64,000 bases of DNA from a bacterium (GTDB lineage: Bacteria; Bacillota; Bacilli; Lactobacillales; Streptococcaceae): positions 1 to 64,000 of the forward strand of contig CAJNBT010000001.1 in NCBI GenBank assembly GCA_905221085.1, written 5' to 3'. This document shows, one piece after another, positions 29,631 to 39,448 of this stretch. Position numbers and translations under genes: made by a program. Under the pieces are notes generated by a model. It saw only the letters and a program-made list of their open reading frames with translations. It did no database searches and was not told the origin of the DNA. Position 1 is the first letter of the stretch, and each line of letters opens with the position of its first letter.

Positions 29631-31618
29631 TACATTTGCACAATCTTGCGATAACTTCTTGAAGTAATCATGAAAATCAGCACATAGGCGATGAGGAAGA
29701 TAGCGCAGATAGACAAGGTCACAATCAACATCATATTCGTATCTATTACACCAATCACTTTTAAAATCAGACTAAGCATATGGTAGGCAAAGGCTAAATG
29801 TATGAAGGCAAAGAGCAAAGGAAGGAAGAAAACAGTTAAAACCTGTTTGTTGATGGTTTGCTTGATTTGCTGTTGATCCAAACCGACTTTCTGCAAGATA
29901 ATAAAGCGTTCACGATCTTCATAGCCTTCAGAAATTTGTTTGTAATAGATGACCAGAACAGTTCCGACCATAAAGATAATGGATAGGAAAATACCGATAA
30001 AGAAGACACCACCAAAGAGGGCACTCATCTGAGAACTAGCATCTGCTAGATTGCTACCATAAACATAGCTACCTTCAGTGTTTAATTGAGCATTAAACTG
30101 GATAAGGTACTTTTCATACTCCTCAGCGACCTTGAGTTGTTCTTCTTCGCTGGCATTTACATTCATACCACCGTAAAGTTGATTATAGATAGCCGAATCT
30201 GGGAATTGGTCCAAAAAGGCTTGCAAATCAGGTACAACAAGGTAATTGTAATCAGTAGTAAAGATATTAAACTGATTTGGGACATGGTTGACAATGAAAT
30301 CTTTAGTAAATTCTTCTTTGACAGAAAATTGATGATCATTTAGAGTTAGAGTTTTCTGTCCTTTTAGTCCGTCATTTTTGGCAAAGAGTCCGACCTCATT
30401 TCCTGATAGAGAAATTTTTTGACCAGTCATAGTTTCATAATCTTTTTGGTCAAATACCATGAAAACTGTTTTGGGTTGGACACGATTTTGTCCTTTTTCA
30501 AAAATAGTTAACTTGGTCCCTTCTTGATTTGCAATACCAAAGTTACTGTAACGAAGCACTTCTTTCTCTTTGACGCTATAAGCTTTGTCACTTGCAAACT
30601 GGCTCAAGAGTTTGTCCAAATCTTCTTTTTCAACATTTTGTCCAGTAATTCCAAAGTCATGCGGATTCATCACTTTTTTAAAGCTTTCTGAGGCATTGAA
30701 AATGCTTGTCGCTGCTGACATTGTTACCAAAACCATTGTTGACAAGATAGCGATGGTTGCTAGACCAACCGCATTTTTCTTCATACGGAAAATCAAGTTA
30801 GACACTGAGATGAGGTTATTAGGTTGGTAATAGTATTTCTTGTTTTTCTTTAAGATTTGGAGGAAAACGGTAATCCCTGCATTGAACAAAAGATAGGTAC
30901 CAAAGATAACCAGCAAAACAGCTAGGAAGAAGGTTGTTAGGGCTGTAAGAGGATCTTTTACTGTAAGGGCAAGATAATAACCAATCCCTAAACTAATCGA
31001 ACCAAGAATCGTTTGGAGAGGAAGAAAGCGACCTTTTTTCTCACCGCTAGCTTTCTCACGTGAGAGCTGGAGGGCATTCATACGGGCTATTCGAAGGGCA
31101 TTCAGGAACATGAGGCCTAGGAAAATCAAGCAAAAAACAACAAGTACTGTAATGACAACTTTCATCTGGAAGGTAGCGACCAGTTCAACCTTCAATTTCA
31201 TCAGTTTGAGTAGGAAAGCGAAAATCAACTTGTCAAACAAGGCTCCAACACCGATACCTGCTCCAACAGTTAAAATTCCAAATAGCACCAACTCCTTAAA
31301 GGACATACTAATCAGATGACGCTTCTCCAAGCCCAACATGCCATAAATCCCCAGCTCCTTGGAACGGTTTTTCATAACAAAACTATTGGCATAAAGGACG
31401 ATAATGGCTGACGCTAGGGTGACGACAAACATACCAAATCCAAGAGTAGCTTGAATCGTTTCACCTCCACGGATTTCCGCAATCTTGGGATTGAAGGTTA
31501 GAGAGTAAAAGAGATAGGTGACGGTAACTGCCAAGAGAACAGCCAGCGCAAAAGGATAGTAGAGTTTGCGGTTTTTAATCAAGTTCGATACCGCTAACTT
31601 ATTGGTTAATCGAAACAT
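29630..31618 (-). CDS. BceB-type ABC transporter permease
   Basis: This 662-residue permease has ten membrane spans in the BceB arrangement: FtsX domains at both ends and a large extracellular domain between spans 7 and 8 (roughly residues 310-520). Family members confer resistance to bacitracin, nisin and related peptides and signal to a cognate kinase. It follows the ATPase gene by one base. The polyamine genes nearby match the remembered pneumococcal order of a bacitracin-responsive transporter. No kinase gene is adjacent. Confidence 0.92.
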   Translation of the reverse strand: MFRLTNKLAVSNLIKNRKLYYPFALAVLLAVTVTYLFYSLTFNPKIAEIRGGETIQATLGFGMFVVTLASAIIVLYANSFVMKNRSKELGIYGMLGLEKRHLISMSFKELVLFGILTVGAGIGVGALFDKLIFAFLLKLMKLKVELVATFQMKVVITVLVVFCLIFLGLMFLNALRIARMNALQLSREKASGEKKGRFLPLQTILGSISLGIGYYLALTVKDPLTALTTFFLAVLLVIFGTYLLFNAGITVFLQILKKNKKYYYQPNNLISVSNLIFRMKKNAVGLATIAILSTMVLVTMSAATSIFNASESFKKVMNPHDFGITGQNVEKEDLDKLLSQFASDKAYSVKEKEVLRYSNFGIANQEGTKLTIFEKGQNRVQPKTVFMVFDQKDYETMTGQKISLSGNEVGLFAKNDGLKGQKTLTLNDHQFSVKEEFTKDFIVNHVPNQFNIFTTDYNYLVVPDLQAFLDQFPDSAIYNQLYGGMNVNASEEEQLKVAEEYEKYLIQFNAQLNTEGSYVYGSNLADASSQMSALFGGVFFIGIFLSIIFMVGTVLVIYYKQISEGYEDRERFIILQKVGLDQQQIKQTINKQVLTVFFLPLLFAFIHLAFAYHMLSLILKVIGVIDTNMMLIVTLSICAIFLIAYVLIFMITSRSYRKIVQM

Positions 31619-31619
31619 A

Positions 31620-32378
31620 CTAATTCACCTCGCTTGCCATGACAGTCAAGGTATCAGAGATTTCTTGGAACATCTGACGCTCTGTCTTCTCTCCGCGGTA
31701 GATTTGATTGTAAAGAATGCCGTCCTTGATAAAGAGTACACGCTTGGCTCTGCTAGCTGCTGCCGTTGAGTGGGTTACCATGAGAATGGTTTGACCACGC
31801 TCATTGATTTCGTCAAACACATCAAGTAAGGCTGCAGATGATTTGGAATCAAGCGCTCCTGTTGGTTCGTCCGCAAGAAGAATTTCAGGTTCTGTAATGA
31901 TAGCGCGTGCTACTGCTACACGCTGTTTTTGCCCACCTGAAATTTCATATGGGTACTTCTCTTGCAATTGGTTGATACCCAGATTCTCAGCAGTAACCAC
32001 CAATTTTTTCATCATTTCCGTAATGGGTCTTCTTGACAAGACAAGGGGAAGCAAGATATTGTCTTTAACAGACAGAGTATCTAACAAGTTAAAGTCTTGG
32101 AAGACAAATCCCAATTTTTCACGACGGAAGCTAGAGGCCTGTGAATTTTTAATAGTTGCTGTATCAGTTCCATTCAGGTAAACCTGACCACGAGTTGGTT
32201 TGTCTAGCATAGCTAGGATATTGAGAAGAGTTGATTTACCAGAACCAGACTCACCCATGATAGCAACGTAGTCACCCTTTTCCACGGTAAAGTGAATATC
32301 CTTGAGGGCCTCTACTTGGTTGCCCTGAAAACGAGTTTTATAAATTTTTTGAACATGTTTTACATCTAAAAGTGTCAT
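31620..32378 (-). CDS. BceA-type ABC transporter ATPase
   Basis: This 252-residue ATPase begins [17 protein letters not shown] with AAGGAG upstream; an earlier in-frame codon lies inside a small upstream gene. Motifs are Walker [10 protein letters not shown] (42-50), signature [14 protein letters not shown], Walker [13 protein letters not shown] and H-loop THSTAAA. The high similarity to MacB/LolD-type ATPases and the FtsX-containing partner place it in the peptide-antibiotic resistance group. Confidence 0.95.
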   Translation of the reverse strand: MTLLDVKHVQKIYKTRFQGNQVEALKDIHFTVEKGDYVAIMGESGSGKSTLLNILAMLDKPTRGQVYLNGTDTATIKNSQASSFRREKLGFVFQDFNLLDTLSVKDNILLPLVLSRRPITEMMKKLVVTAENLGINQLQEKYPYEISGGQKQRVAVARAIITEPEILLADEPTGALDSKSSAALLDVFDEINERGQTILMVTHSTAAASRAKRVLFIKDGILYNQIYRGEKTERQMFQEISDTLTVMASEVN

Positions 32379-32392
32379 GAGAATCTCCTTTC

Positions 32393-32503
32393 TTAATATC
32401 CCATCAAATGAAATGTTTCTTGCATCATAGCGCATCCCAGTTGAACATGCTCGATATCTTTGTGGCTTGGTTTTCTTTTTTTCTTCTGTAAGATTTGTTT
32501 CAT
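32393..32503 (-). CDS. 36-residue conserved-looking small protein ahead of bceA-like gene
   Basis: ATG at 32503 follows GGAGTAACATC. The product starts MKQILQKKKRKPSHKDIEH and ends QETFHLMGY. It is basic at the N-terminus, with no membrane span. It ends 14 bp before the ATPase start, so it is the first gene of the transporter operon. Function unknown; it could be a leader peptide or a small regulator of the transporter. Confidence 0.6.
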   Translation of the reverse strand: MKQILQKKKRKPSHKDIEHVQLGCAMMQETFHLMGY

Positions 32504-32587
32504 GATGTTACTCCTTTGTTCTTTATGAGTCTAGTTTACATCAAAAACAGACCGCTTGCCATAACCTAACCTTACAAAAGAGACTTT

Positions 32588-32609
32588 AATCTTACATTTT
32601 TGTAAGATT
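32588..32609. promoter_or_regulatory. Inverted repeat upstream of the BceAB-type operon
   Basis: AATCTTACA-TTTT-TGTAAGATT is a perfect 9-bp inverted repeat, and a related CCTTACAAAAG half-site lies about 10 bp towards the operon. Position and shape suit an operator for a BceR-like response regulator, though it could also form a weak hairpin. Confidence 0.5.
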
Positions 32610-32805
32610 GGGGGAAATATAAGCAAAATTACTTAGAAAATGATTTGATTTCCTATTTTTAAAATTGTAAAATATAAGTGTGAAAAGGCTTACTTTGGAA
32701 AGGAGGAAGCGGAAACTAACATTTGAGTAAGCTTACCTAGATAACATACCATTAAATTTAACACTTGCAAGTCGTTCAACCTATAAGGAAAGAAGGTACG
32801 CTTTA

Positions 32806-33003
32806 ATGAAACACAAAGAACATATACTCATCGGAATTCTCTACCTCCTCTCTCCATTCATCGGTCAGCTCTTAGTTGAAAAAACATACTTTATCGGTAC
32901 AGAATTTACAGCTACTGCTTATGCTATTTGCTGGCTATCAGTTGTTATCAGCATCCACCATTTTTCAAAAAATGTATTGTCTCAGCAACAAAAAGTAGAT
33001 TAG
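32806..33003 (+). CDS. Small membrane protein (65 residues)
   Basis: Two hydrophobic segments are visible (about residues 7-20 and 35-53), with a lysine-rich start MKHKEHILIG and a polar tail. AAGAAGG lies nine bases upstream. No family recognised. It stands alone between the transporter operon and the BOX repeat. Confidence 0.6.
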   Translation: MKHKEHILIGILYLLSPFIGQLLVEKTYFIGTEFTATAYAICWLSVVISIHHFSKNVLSQQQKVD

Positions 33004-33029
33004 AAACATGAGTTCAAAAATATGATTTT

Positions 33030-33182
33030 ATACTCTTCTAAAATCTCTTCAAACCACGTCAGCATCGTCTTACCGTATATATAGGTAACTGACTTTGTCA
33101 GTTTTATCCACAACCTCAAAACACTGTTTTGAGCATCCTGCAACTAGCTTCCTAGTTTGCTCTTTGATTTTCATTGAGTATT
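33030..33182. repeat. BOX element (boxA-boxB-boxC organisation)
   Basis: The segment beginning ATACTCTTCTAAAATCTC contains CGTCAGCATCGTCTTACCGT, a variant of the boxA sequence targeted by the BOX-A1R typing primer. The right end TTTGATTTTCATTGAGTA is the usual boxC end. About 153 bp equals one copy each of boxA, boxB and boxC. It supports a pneumococcus/mitis-group origin. Confidence 0.85.
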
Positions 33183-33221
33183 AGTTTGTATATGAAGCTG
33201 GGAAAATCTTATTAAAAGTAA

Positions 33222-33268
33222 AAAAAGCTTTAAATCAAGCAGTTTAGACTATTGATTTAAAGCTTTTT
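33222..33268. terminator. Bidirectional terminator after the pspC-domain gene
   Basis: AAAAAGCTTTAAATCAA and TTGATTTAAAGCTTTTT form a perfect 17-bp stem with a 13-base loop. Confidence 0.85.
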
Positions 33269-33294
33269 GCTTATTCCAAATCTTTTGAAGAACC

Positions 33295-33567
33295 TCACCA
33301 AAACCAGCCTTCATTATCGTCAATGGCTTGGGCTTCTTTACGTTTGCGTGGGCCTGTTCCGTACATTTCTGCTTCGATTTCTTCCTTGGTTGGCATGATA
33401 GAAGCTAGGATGATATAGATAATCACGCCAAGTCCAAAGTTTGCGACTGTAAAAATAGCAAATAGAAAACGAACAAGGGTAACATCAAAGTTCCACTTGT
33501 CTGACAAACCTGCCAGAACTCCTGAAATCATACGATTTCGTCTCATTTTATAAAATTTACTGTTCAT
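33295..33567 (-). CDS. PspC-domain small membrane protein
   Basis: This 90-residue protein contains a single PspC domain: KFYKMRRNRMISGVLAGLSDKWNFDVTLVRFLF, then a membrane span. The start MNSKFYK has GAGGAAAT upstream and is preferred over a codon 10 residues earlier. In other bacteria PspC senses envelope stress; no other psp gene is nearby. Confidence 0.9.
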   Translation of the reverse strand: MNSKFYKMRRNRMISGVLAGLSDKWNFDVTLVRFLFAIFTVANFGLGVIIYIILASIMPTKEEIEAEMYGTGPRKRKEAQAIDDNEGWFW

Positions 33568-33625
33568 GATATTTCCTCTTTCTGCTAGGTTAGTCATAGT
33601 ATATCACGGGTAGGCTCGGCTTTCA

Positions 33626-34075
33626 TCAGTCCTCAGGCTGATTTACTAGCAGCAATTTACCTCGACAAAGTCCACAGCGATAGCGTTTAGTATCAATACT
33701 TCGTTTGCGCTGATAACTTTGCTGGCAGGATTGGCAACGATAGATCTTGATAGGCTTGGAGTTGCTATTTGGCAAGGTTGGTACAAAGCGTAATCCATCC
33801 ACTGCTTTCAAAAGTTCCTTAAAATCCCGATCCTTGTGTTGATAGCCCTTCCCTTGAAAATAGAGGTGATAATGACAGAGTTCATGTCGGACAATTTTTC
33901 TAAAAACGTCCAACCCCAGTTCATGATAAATCTTGGGATTAAAATCCAGATGCCCATCTTTTGGGAAAAATCGCCCACCTGTCGAACGTAGACGAGAATT
34001 CCACTGGGTATGATGGATAAAAGGTCTGCCGAAGTCTTCTAGCGAAACTTGCTTGACGTACTCAGTCAGATTCAT
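33626..34075 (-). CDS. SprT-like zinc metalloprotease-fold protein
   Basis: A 149-residue SprT-like protein beginning [16 protein letters not shown]. It has [17 protein letters not shown] (HExxH zinc site) and a C-terminal zinc-ribbon CQSCQ plus CGLC. Length agrees with the YdcK/SprT-like family of Firmicutes. The gene overlaps the end of tex by 14 bases and lacks a strong ribosome site, suggesting coupled translation. Function in streptococci unknown. Confidence 0.88.
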   Translation of the reverse strand: MNLTEYVKQVSLEDFGRPFIHHTQWNSRLRSTGGRFFPKDGHLDFNPKIYHELGLDVFRKIVRHELCHYHLYFQGKGYQHKDRDFKELLKAVDGLRFVPTLPNSNSKPIKIYRCQSCQQSYQRKRSIDTKRYRCGLCRGKLLLVNQPED

Positions 34076-36191
34076 TTGGAGCGAGGAGCGACAGATTGAC
34101 TTTTTCACGTTCAGTATCAATTTTCTTAATCCAAACGGTCACCAAATCTCCGACAGATACCACTTGACTAGGGTGTTTGATAAACTTCCGACTCATATGG
34201 GAAATATGAATCAATCCGTCCTCGTGAATCCCGATATCAACGAAGGCACCGAAGTCAACAACGTTACGAACCACACCTTCTAGCTTCTGACCAACCACTA
34301 AATCCTTGATATCTAGGACATCTTGGCGAAGCACAGGTGCGTCAAAGGAATCACGGAAATCTCGACCTGGTTTGAGAAGGTCTGCAATGATATCTTTAAG
34401 AGTTTCTGGGCCAAGGTCTAGCTCTTGCGCCATTTCCTTGACTGAAAGCGACTTGAGTTTGCTTTGAGCTTCTTCATTCAGATCCTTGATGTCTAAGCGT
34501 TTGAAGAGTTCCTTAACGGCAGCGTAATTTTCTGGGTGAACTCCTGTATTATCAAGAATATTGCTACTTTCAGGGATACGAAGGAAACCAGCTGCCTGCT
34601 CAAAGGCCTTAGCCCCCAAACGAGGAACTTTCTTGATTTGGGCGCGTGAAGTGATTTTTCCTTCTTCCTCACGATATTTGACGATATTTTCAGAAATGGT
34701 TTTATTGAGTCCAGCGACATGGGAAAGAAGAGATGGACTGGCTGTATTGATGTTGACACCGACTTGGTTAACCACCGTATCCACGACAAAGTCCAAACTT
34801 TCAGACAGCTTCTTCTGACTGACATCGTGCTGGTACTGACCAACGCCAATTGATTTAGGATCGATTTTGACCAATTCAGCAAGAGGATCTTGCAAACGAC
34901 GGGCGATAGAAATAGCAGAGCGTTTTTCAACGGTCAAGTCTGGAAACTCCTGACGAGCAAGTTCACTGGCAGAGTAGACTGAAGCACCACTTTCATTGAC
35001 GATGACATAGCTGACTTCAGGGAAATCTTTCAGAACTTCCGCCACAAAGGCTTCACTTTCACGACTAGCCGTTCCATTTCCGATAGCAATGATCTCTACA
35101 CCATATTGATCGATCAAGTCGGCCAACTCTTTCTTGGATTCTTCGATTTGACGAGCTGATGCTGGTTTGACGGGATAGATTACTTGAGTCGTCAGCATTT
35201 TCCCTGTTGCATCCACGACAGCTAGCTTGGCACCTGTACGAAAGGCAGGGTCAAATCCAAGAACCACGCGCCCTTTCAGTGGAGCAACCAAGAGGAGATT
35301 GCGTAGGTTGTCCGAAAAGAGTTGGATAGCCCCTTCTTCTGCTTTCTCAGTCAATTCTGTCCGAATGCGGCGCTCGATAGCAGGCAAGACTTTTTTCTTA
35401 ACTGACTGCTGAACTACTTCATCTATATAGGCGTTTTTGACCTTGAAACGAGCAGCAAAGAAGGCAAGGATACGGTCCGTTGAATGTTCAAAACCGACCT
35501 TCAAGACACCTAGCTTCTCCCCACGATTGAGGGCCAAGGTACGATAGCCTTGCATAGTTCCAACTGTCTCTGAAAAATCATAATAAATCTGAAAAACCTG
35601 CTTTTCATCAAGACTTTCATCCTTGACTTGAGAAGTGAGTTTAGAGTGTCTCAGCACCTCCTGATAAGTTAGAGCGCGTAAATTGACATCTTCCGATAAG
35701 GCTTCAACCAAGATATCAACTGCACCAGCCAAGGCTTCCTTACCTGTCGCAAATCCTTCACAGACAAACTTTTCAGCCTCTTTTTCTAAGTCCGCTACAT
35801 TTTGCAAGATTAAGCGAGCAAGAGGGAAAAGTCCGGCTTCACGGGCAATGGTTGCCTTGGTCCGACGTTTTTCCTTGTAAGGAAGGTAGAGTTCTTCTAC
35901 GTCTACTAATTTTTCGGCAGCTAAGATAGCTTCTTCCAACTCCTTGGTCAGCTTGCCTTGCTCTTGAATCTTAGCTAAAACAGCTTCCTTACGGTCGTTG
36001 AGGTTGGTCAGACTTTTATCCAAGTCAATAATGGCCTTAATCGCCACCTCATCCAGACTACCAGTCATGTCCTTGCGATAACGCGCGATAAAGGGAATAG
36101 TCGCCCCTTCAGCTGTCAAACTTAGAACAGTATCAATTTGCTTTAACGTCACTCCCAAATCCTGGGAGATTTTTTCATATTTTTTATTCAT
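34062..36191 (-). CDS. tex: Transcription accessory protein Tex
   Basis: This 709-residue RNA-binding protein has the Tex order: N-terminal helical domain, YqgF-like RNase H fold ([19 protein letters not shown]), helix-hairpin-helix region ([13 protein letters not shown], here [16 protein letters not shown]), and a C-terminal S1 domain ([27 protein letters not shown]). It takes part in RNA decay and transcript handling. The start [13 protein letters not shown] at 36191 lies only six bases after TATAAT, so the mRNA may lack a leader. Confidence 0.95.
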   Translation of the reverse strand: MNKKYEKISQDLGVTLKQIDTVLSLTAEGATIPFIARYRKDMTGSLDEVAIKAIIDLDKSLTNLNDRKEAVLAKIQEQGKLTKELEEAILAAEKLVDVEELYLPYKEKRRTKATIAREAGLFPLARLILQNVADLEKEAEKFVCEGFATGKEALAGAVDILVEALSEDVNLRALTYQEVLRHSKLTSQVKDESLDEKQVFQIYYDFSETVGTMQGYRTLALNRGEKLGVLKVGFEHSTDRILAFFAARFKVKNAYIDEVVQQSVKKKVLPAIERRIRTELTEKAEEGAIQLFSDNLRNLLLVAPLKGRVVLGFDPAFRTGAKLAVVDATGKMLTTQVIYPVKPASARQIEESKKELADLIDQYGVEIIAIGNGTASRESEAFVAEVLKDFPEVSYVIVNESGASVYSASELARQEFPDLTVEKRSAISIARRLQDPLAELVKIDPKSIGVGQYQHDVSQKKLSESLDFVVDTVVNQVGVNINTASPSLLSHVAGLNKTISENIVKYREEEGKITSRAQIKKVPRLGAKAFEQAAGFLRIPESSNILDNTGVHPENYAAVKELFKRLDIKDLNEEAQSKLKSLSVKEMAQELDLGPETLKDIIADLLKPGRDFRDSFDAPVLRQDVLDIKDLVVGQKLEGVVRNVVDFGAFVDIGIHEDGLIHISHMSRKFIKHPSQVVSVGDLVTVWIKKIDTEREKVNLSLLAPNESD

Positions 36192-36197
36192 GAATCT

Positions 36198-36203
36198 ATT
36201 ATA
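36198..36203 (-). promoter_or_regulatory. -10 element immediately upstream of tex
   Basis: An extended TGGTATAAT ends six bases before the tex ATG, which would place the transcription start at or next to the start codon. Confidence 0.55.
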
Positions 36204-36319
36204 CCACAAGCTAGAAGGCTTTCTCCAATCCTTTTCCACTATCGAAAACAAATTAAAAAACGCCCTTTTCCTCAAAATAATAGTATAATAGAGGTAGAAT
36301 TTAGAATCGAGGTACACCT

Positions 36320-36451
36320 ATGGCTGTAAAATTTACAAAACGAGACGACTTGGACAAGATGTTTGAAGAGTTTGCTAAACTCCCTGATTTGAAACAAGTT
36401 ACTTTCCCTGATGACAAAGAGAAAAAAGCTAAAGCAGAAAAGAAAAACTAG
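36320..36451 (+). CDS. 43-residue SPJ-type small cytoplasmic protein
   Basis: ATG at 36320 opens a 43-residue charged protein beginning MAVKFTKRDDLDKMFEEF, with a lysine-rich tail. Its stop abuts the ATG of the permease gene (TAGATG), so the two are translated in tandem. AT-rich promoter sequence lies upstream. Function unknown. Confidence 0.65.
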   Translation: MAVKFTKRDDLDKMFEEFAKLPDLKQVTFPDDKEKKAKAEKKN

Positions 36452-37357
36452 ATGATAGCTTTCCAAGAACTCCCATCTAGTGTGCTTCAGACTGGGGCTA
36501 TTTTTCTCTCCATTATCATTGAAGCCCTTCCCTTCGTTCTGATAGGAAGTATTCTTTCAGGGCTGATTGAGGTTTATATCACACCTGACAAGGTTTATCA
36601 TTTTCTCCCTCGAAATCGTTGGGGGAGAATCTTTTTTGGGACCTTCGTTGGGATACTTTTCCCTTCTTGTGAATGTGGAATCGTCCCCATCATCAATCGT
36701 TTTCTGGAAAAGAAGGTTCCCAGTTACACGGCTGTTCCCTTTCTCGTAACAGCGCCTGTTATCAATCCTATTGTTCTCTTTGCGACCTATTCTGCCTTTG
36801 GTAATTCTTTCCATGTCGCCCTGTTACGAGCTCTAGGTTCCATTGTAGTAGCTGTTATACTTGGGATTTTCCTGGGATTTTTCTGGCAAGAACCAATTCA
36901 GAAAGAAAATCGTATGGCCTGTCATGAGCATGATTTTTCTAACTTAAGCCCTGCAAAAAAGGTTTTTCAGGGCTTTGTGCAAGCAATTGATGAATTTTTT
37001 GATACGGGACGTTATTTGGTATTTGGCTGTCTCTTTGCTTCTATAATACAGGTCTATGTTCCGACACGGATTCTGACCTCTATCAGTGCGACCCCTCTTT
37101 TTGCCATCCTGCTCTTGATGCTTTTGGCCTTTCTTCTTTCGCTCTGTAGTGAGGCGGATGCCTTTATTGGGGCCTCTCTACTCTCGAGTTTCGGTTTGGC
37201 TCCAGTTCTGGCCTTTCTGGTGATTGGTCCAATGCTGGATATCAAAAATATTCTCATGATGAAAAATTACTTGAAAGCACGATTTATCAGTCACTTCATA
37301 ATGATTGTGACTCTTGTCGTCTTAGTTTATTCTCTCTTAATTGGAGTCATCTTATGA
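36452..37357 (+). CDS. Permease of the UPF0718/ArsP-like family
   Basis: This 301-residue membrane protein has about eight spans and the family segments FPSCECGIVPIINRFLEKK and CSEADAFIGASLL, whose conserved Cys, Glu and Asp residues are typical of YraQ/DUF318 permeases. Related ArsP proteins export organoarsenicals, but the streptococcal members are uncharacterised. It overlaps the next gene by four bases, which encodes its usual partner. Confidence 0.87.
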   Translation: MIAFQELPSSVLQTGAIFLSIIIEALPFVLIGSILSGLIEVYITPDKVYHFLPRNRWGRIFFGTFVGILFPSCECGIVPIINRFLEKKVPSYTAVPFLVTAPVINPIVLFATYSAFGNSFHVALLRALGSIVVAVILGIFLGFFWQEPIQKENRMACHEHDFSNLSPAKKVFQGFVQAIDEFFDTGRYLVFGCLFASIIQVYVPTRILTSISATPLFAILLLMLLAFLLSLCSEADAFIGASLLSSFGLAPVLAFLVIGPMLDIKNILMMKNYLKARFISHFIMIVTLVVLVYSLLIGVIL

Positions 37358-38169
37358 TGCGATTTTTAGTTTTAGCTGGCTATTTTGAACTGACCATTTA
37401 TCTCCATCTGTCGGGCAAATTAAACCAGTACATCAACATGCACTATTCCTATCTGGCCTATATTTCCATGGTGCTTTCCTTTATCTTGGCAGTCGTTCAA
37501 TTGTATATCTGGATGAAGCAAGTCAAAACCCACAGTCATTTGAATGGTCGATTGGCCAAGGTGACAAGTGTTGCTCTTCTGGCTATTCCGATTGTCGTCG
37601 GCTTAACTTTCCCAACTGTTAGCTTGGATTCTCAGACTGTTTCTGCCAAAGGATATCATTTCCCCTTATCGGAAGGAACGGATCAAGCCATTCAGACAAG
37701 TGAAGGGACGACAAGCCAATATTTGAAACCAGATACCAGTTCTTATTTTTCAAAATCATCCTATGAAAAGGAAATGCGAACTACGGCGGATAAATACTTG
37801 TCCCAAGATAGTATTCAGATCACTAACGAAAACTATATGGAAGTCATGGAAGCTATCTACGACTATCCAGATGAGTTTGAGGGTAAGACAGTCCAGTTCA
37901 CAGGCTTTGTCTATAATGACCCCAGTCATGCCAATAACCAATTTCTGTTCCGCTTCGGCATTATTCACTGTATCGCTGATTCAGGTGTCTATGGATTGCT
38001 GACCAAGGGAAATACCCGGCAGTATGAGAACAACACCTGGATAACAGCCAAAGGAAAACTGGTCAATCACTATCATAAAGAACTCAAACAAAATCTCCCA
38101 ACCTTGGAAATCGACAGTTTTACAAAAGTCGATAAACCAGAAAATCCCTATGTGTATCGAGCTTTTTAA
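37354..38169 (+). CDS. TIGR03943-family membrane protein (YcgQ-like)
   Basis: A 271-residue protein with three N-terminal membrane spans and an outside C-terminal domain containing KTVQFTGFVYNDPSHANNQ and HCIADSGVYG. The pair UPF0718 permease plus this family recurs across Firmicutes (YcgR-YcgQ in Bacillus), suggesting a two-component transporter of unknown substrate, possibly a metal. Confidence 0.85.
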   Translation: MMRFLVLAGYFELTIYLHLSGKLNQYINMHYSYLAYISMVLSFILAVVQLYIWMKQVKTHSHLNGRLAKVTSVALLAIPIVVGLTFPTVSLDSQTVSAKGYHFPLSEGTDQAIQTSEGTTSQYLKPDTSSYFSKSSYEKEMRTTADKYLSQDSIQITNENYMEVMEAIYDYPDEFEGKTVQFTGFVYNDPSHANNQFLFRFGIIHCIADSGVYGLLTKGNTRQYENNTWITAKGKLVNHYHKELKQNLPTLEIDSFTKVDKPENPYVYRAF

Positions 38170-38184
38170 GGAAAGTAAGATAAA

Positions 38185-38236
38185 AACGAACAAGTTCTCT
38201 TCTGAATGGCAGAAAAAGAGCCTGTTCGTTTTTTGT
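38185..38236 (+). terminator. Terminator after the YcgRQ-like operon
   Basis: AACGAACAAG and CCTGTTCGTT, extended by CTCTT/AAGAG within, form a long imperfect stem, followed by TTTTTT. Confidence 0.8.
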
Positions 38237-38297
38237 TATATGAGAATTAGTGACTTGTAGATTTTCATCTTATACCATTTCCAGCAATACAAGTAGC

Positions 38298-39014
38298 TCA
38301 TAGAGAATAAGAGAACCACTCATTAATGAGACTAGCGATTTCTTTGGGTGCTTCAGTATAAAGCTCATGGCCAAAGTTCTCTAGAAAAATAGTATCAAAA
38401 TAGTCTGGCAATTCTTTTAGGGCTTCCTCTCTCCATGTAGCTTCATTAGGATAGCGAGGACTAATAAACAAGGTATCTCCCACTTCTCTCTTAAAAGCTT
38501 GGATTTTTCTTCGTAGGCGGAGTATCGCTTCTATATTTTCATATTTTATAGCTAACTCATATCTATTATACTCCGCATTCCAGTGATAGGACTGTCTTGC
38601 GGCTTTCTCCATATTTTCTGACCAATGGTTTGCTTCGGATTTTTCTTTAGAAATAAGAAGATTTAAGTCCGAAACGACTTGAGATTCAATATAGTTTTTA
38701 GTTTCCTCTAACTCTGTATCTAAAGGTAAAATCTTATCTAAATCTAGATAGCCACCATCCAAAAGAATCAGTTTTGTCACTTCATAAAATTCCGATGCAA
38801 GATAACGCGCCAAATCTCCTTCAAGAGAATGACCTATCAGACAGATAGATTCTTCCTCTACAATCTCATTTTTAAACCATGATTTCAATTCTGTTTCATC
38901 TCGAAGACGCTTTTCATATGGATTTAGAAAGTAAACCTGCGAATCTAGTTCTTGAAGAAAATCCTTGCTATGATAGACATTGCTTCCCAAACCGCCAATA
39001 AAATATTTTTTCAT
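38298..39014 (-). CDS. Alpha/beta hydrolase-fold protein
   Basis: This 238-residue protein has the nucleophile elbow GHSLEG (G-x-S-x-G), a strand-rich start (MKKYFIGGLGSNVYHSKDF), and C-terminal His in ENFGHELYTEAP. An acidic residue between them would complete a triad. No signal peptide. The substrate is unknown. It follows a small gene by three bases and is probably co-transcribed with it. Confidence 0.75.
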   Translation of the reverse strand: MKKYFIGGLGSNVYHSKDFLQELDSQVYFLNPYEKRLRDETELKSWFKNEIVEEESICLIGHSLEGDLARYLASEFYEVTKLILLDGGYLDLDKILPLDTELEETKNYIESQVVSDLNLLISKEKSEANHWSENMEKAARQSYHWNAEYNRYELAIKYENIEAILRLRRKIQAFKREVGDTLFISPRYPNEATWREEALKELPDYFDTIFLENFGHELYTEAPKEIASLINEWFSYSL

Positions 39015-39017
39015 TCT

Positions 39018-39329
39018 CTACTTAATACTATGCTTATTCATCTTTTGTTCAAAGATAGTTGTGATAATCTGACGCAATTCTTCGCGTTCTTTTTCTGGAA
39101 TTTCACCACTTGTTTGAGCTGCAGCGTAGAGTTCAGGGTATTCAATTGAAATGCGTTTAATCGTACGTGTCGTAGCATGTTTTCTGACGAAAAATGGGAT
39201 TCGCTTAATCAAGTCTTGTGGTACTAGCGCAAGAATCTTCTCAGCAGTTTCCTTGTCACTAATCTTAGACGTCGTAAGTCCCTTCTTAATCATTTCCTGT
39301 TCTTTTTCTGTAAAATCTTTTAATTCCAT
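39018..39329 (-). CDS. Conserved hypothetical protein (103 residues)
   Basis: A soluble helical protein beginning MELKDFTEKEQEMIKKGL, with IPFFVRKHATTRTIKRI in the middle. AGGAGG lies upstream of the ATG. No family named. It leads a two-gene unit with the hydrolase. Confidence 0.65.
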   Translation of the reverse strand: MELKDFTEKEQEMIKKGLTTSKISDKETAEKILALVPQDLIKRIPFFVRKHATTRTIKRISIEYPELYAAAQTSGEIPEKEREELRQIITTIFEQKMNKHSIK

Positions 39330-39448
39330 TCGATTGGTCCTCCTATTTTCTTTAAGTTAAATTATATATCATTTGTAGCAAGACGACAAATAGTCTGTTT
39401 GTAAAATGCTCTCTATACTACAATTTTCCTGTCACTCTTAATTGCTCT

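Noticed and set aside
34076..34120. Longer start for the SprT-like gene inside tex
   Set aside because: The extension is not needed for the fold, and MNLTEYVKQ matches the usual family start.
36192..36317. Longer N-terminus for Tex
   Set aside because: The extension covers a promoter -10 element and has no Tex similarity; Tex proteins normally begin near [13 protein letters not shown].
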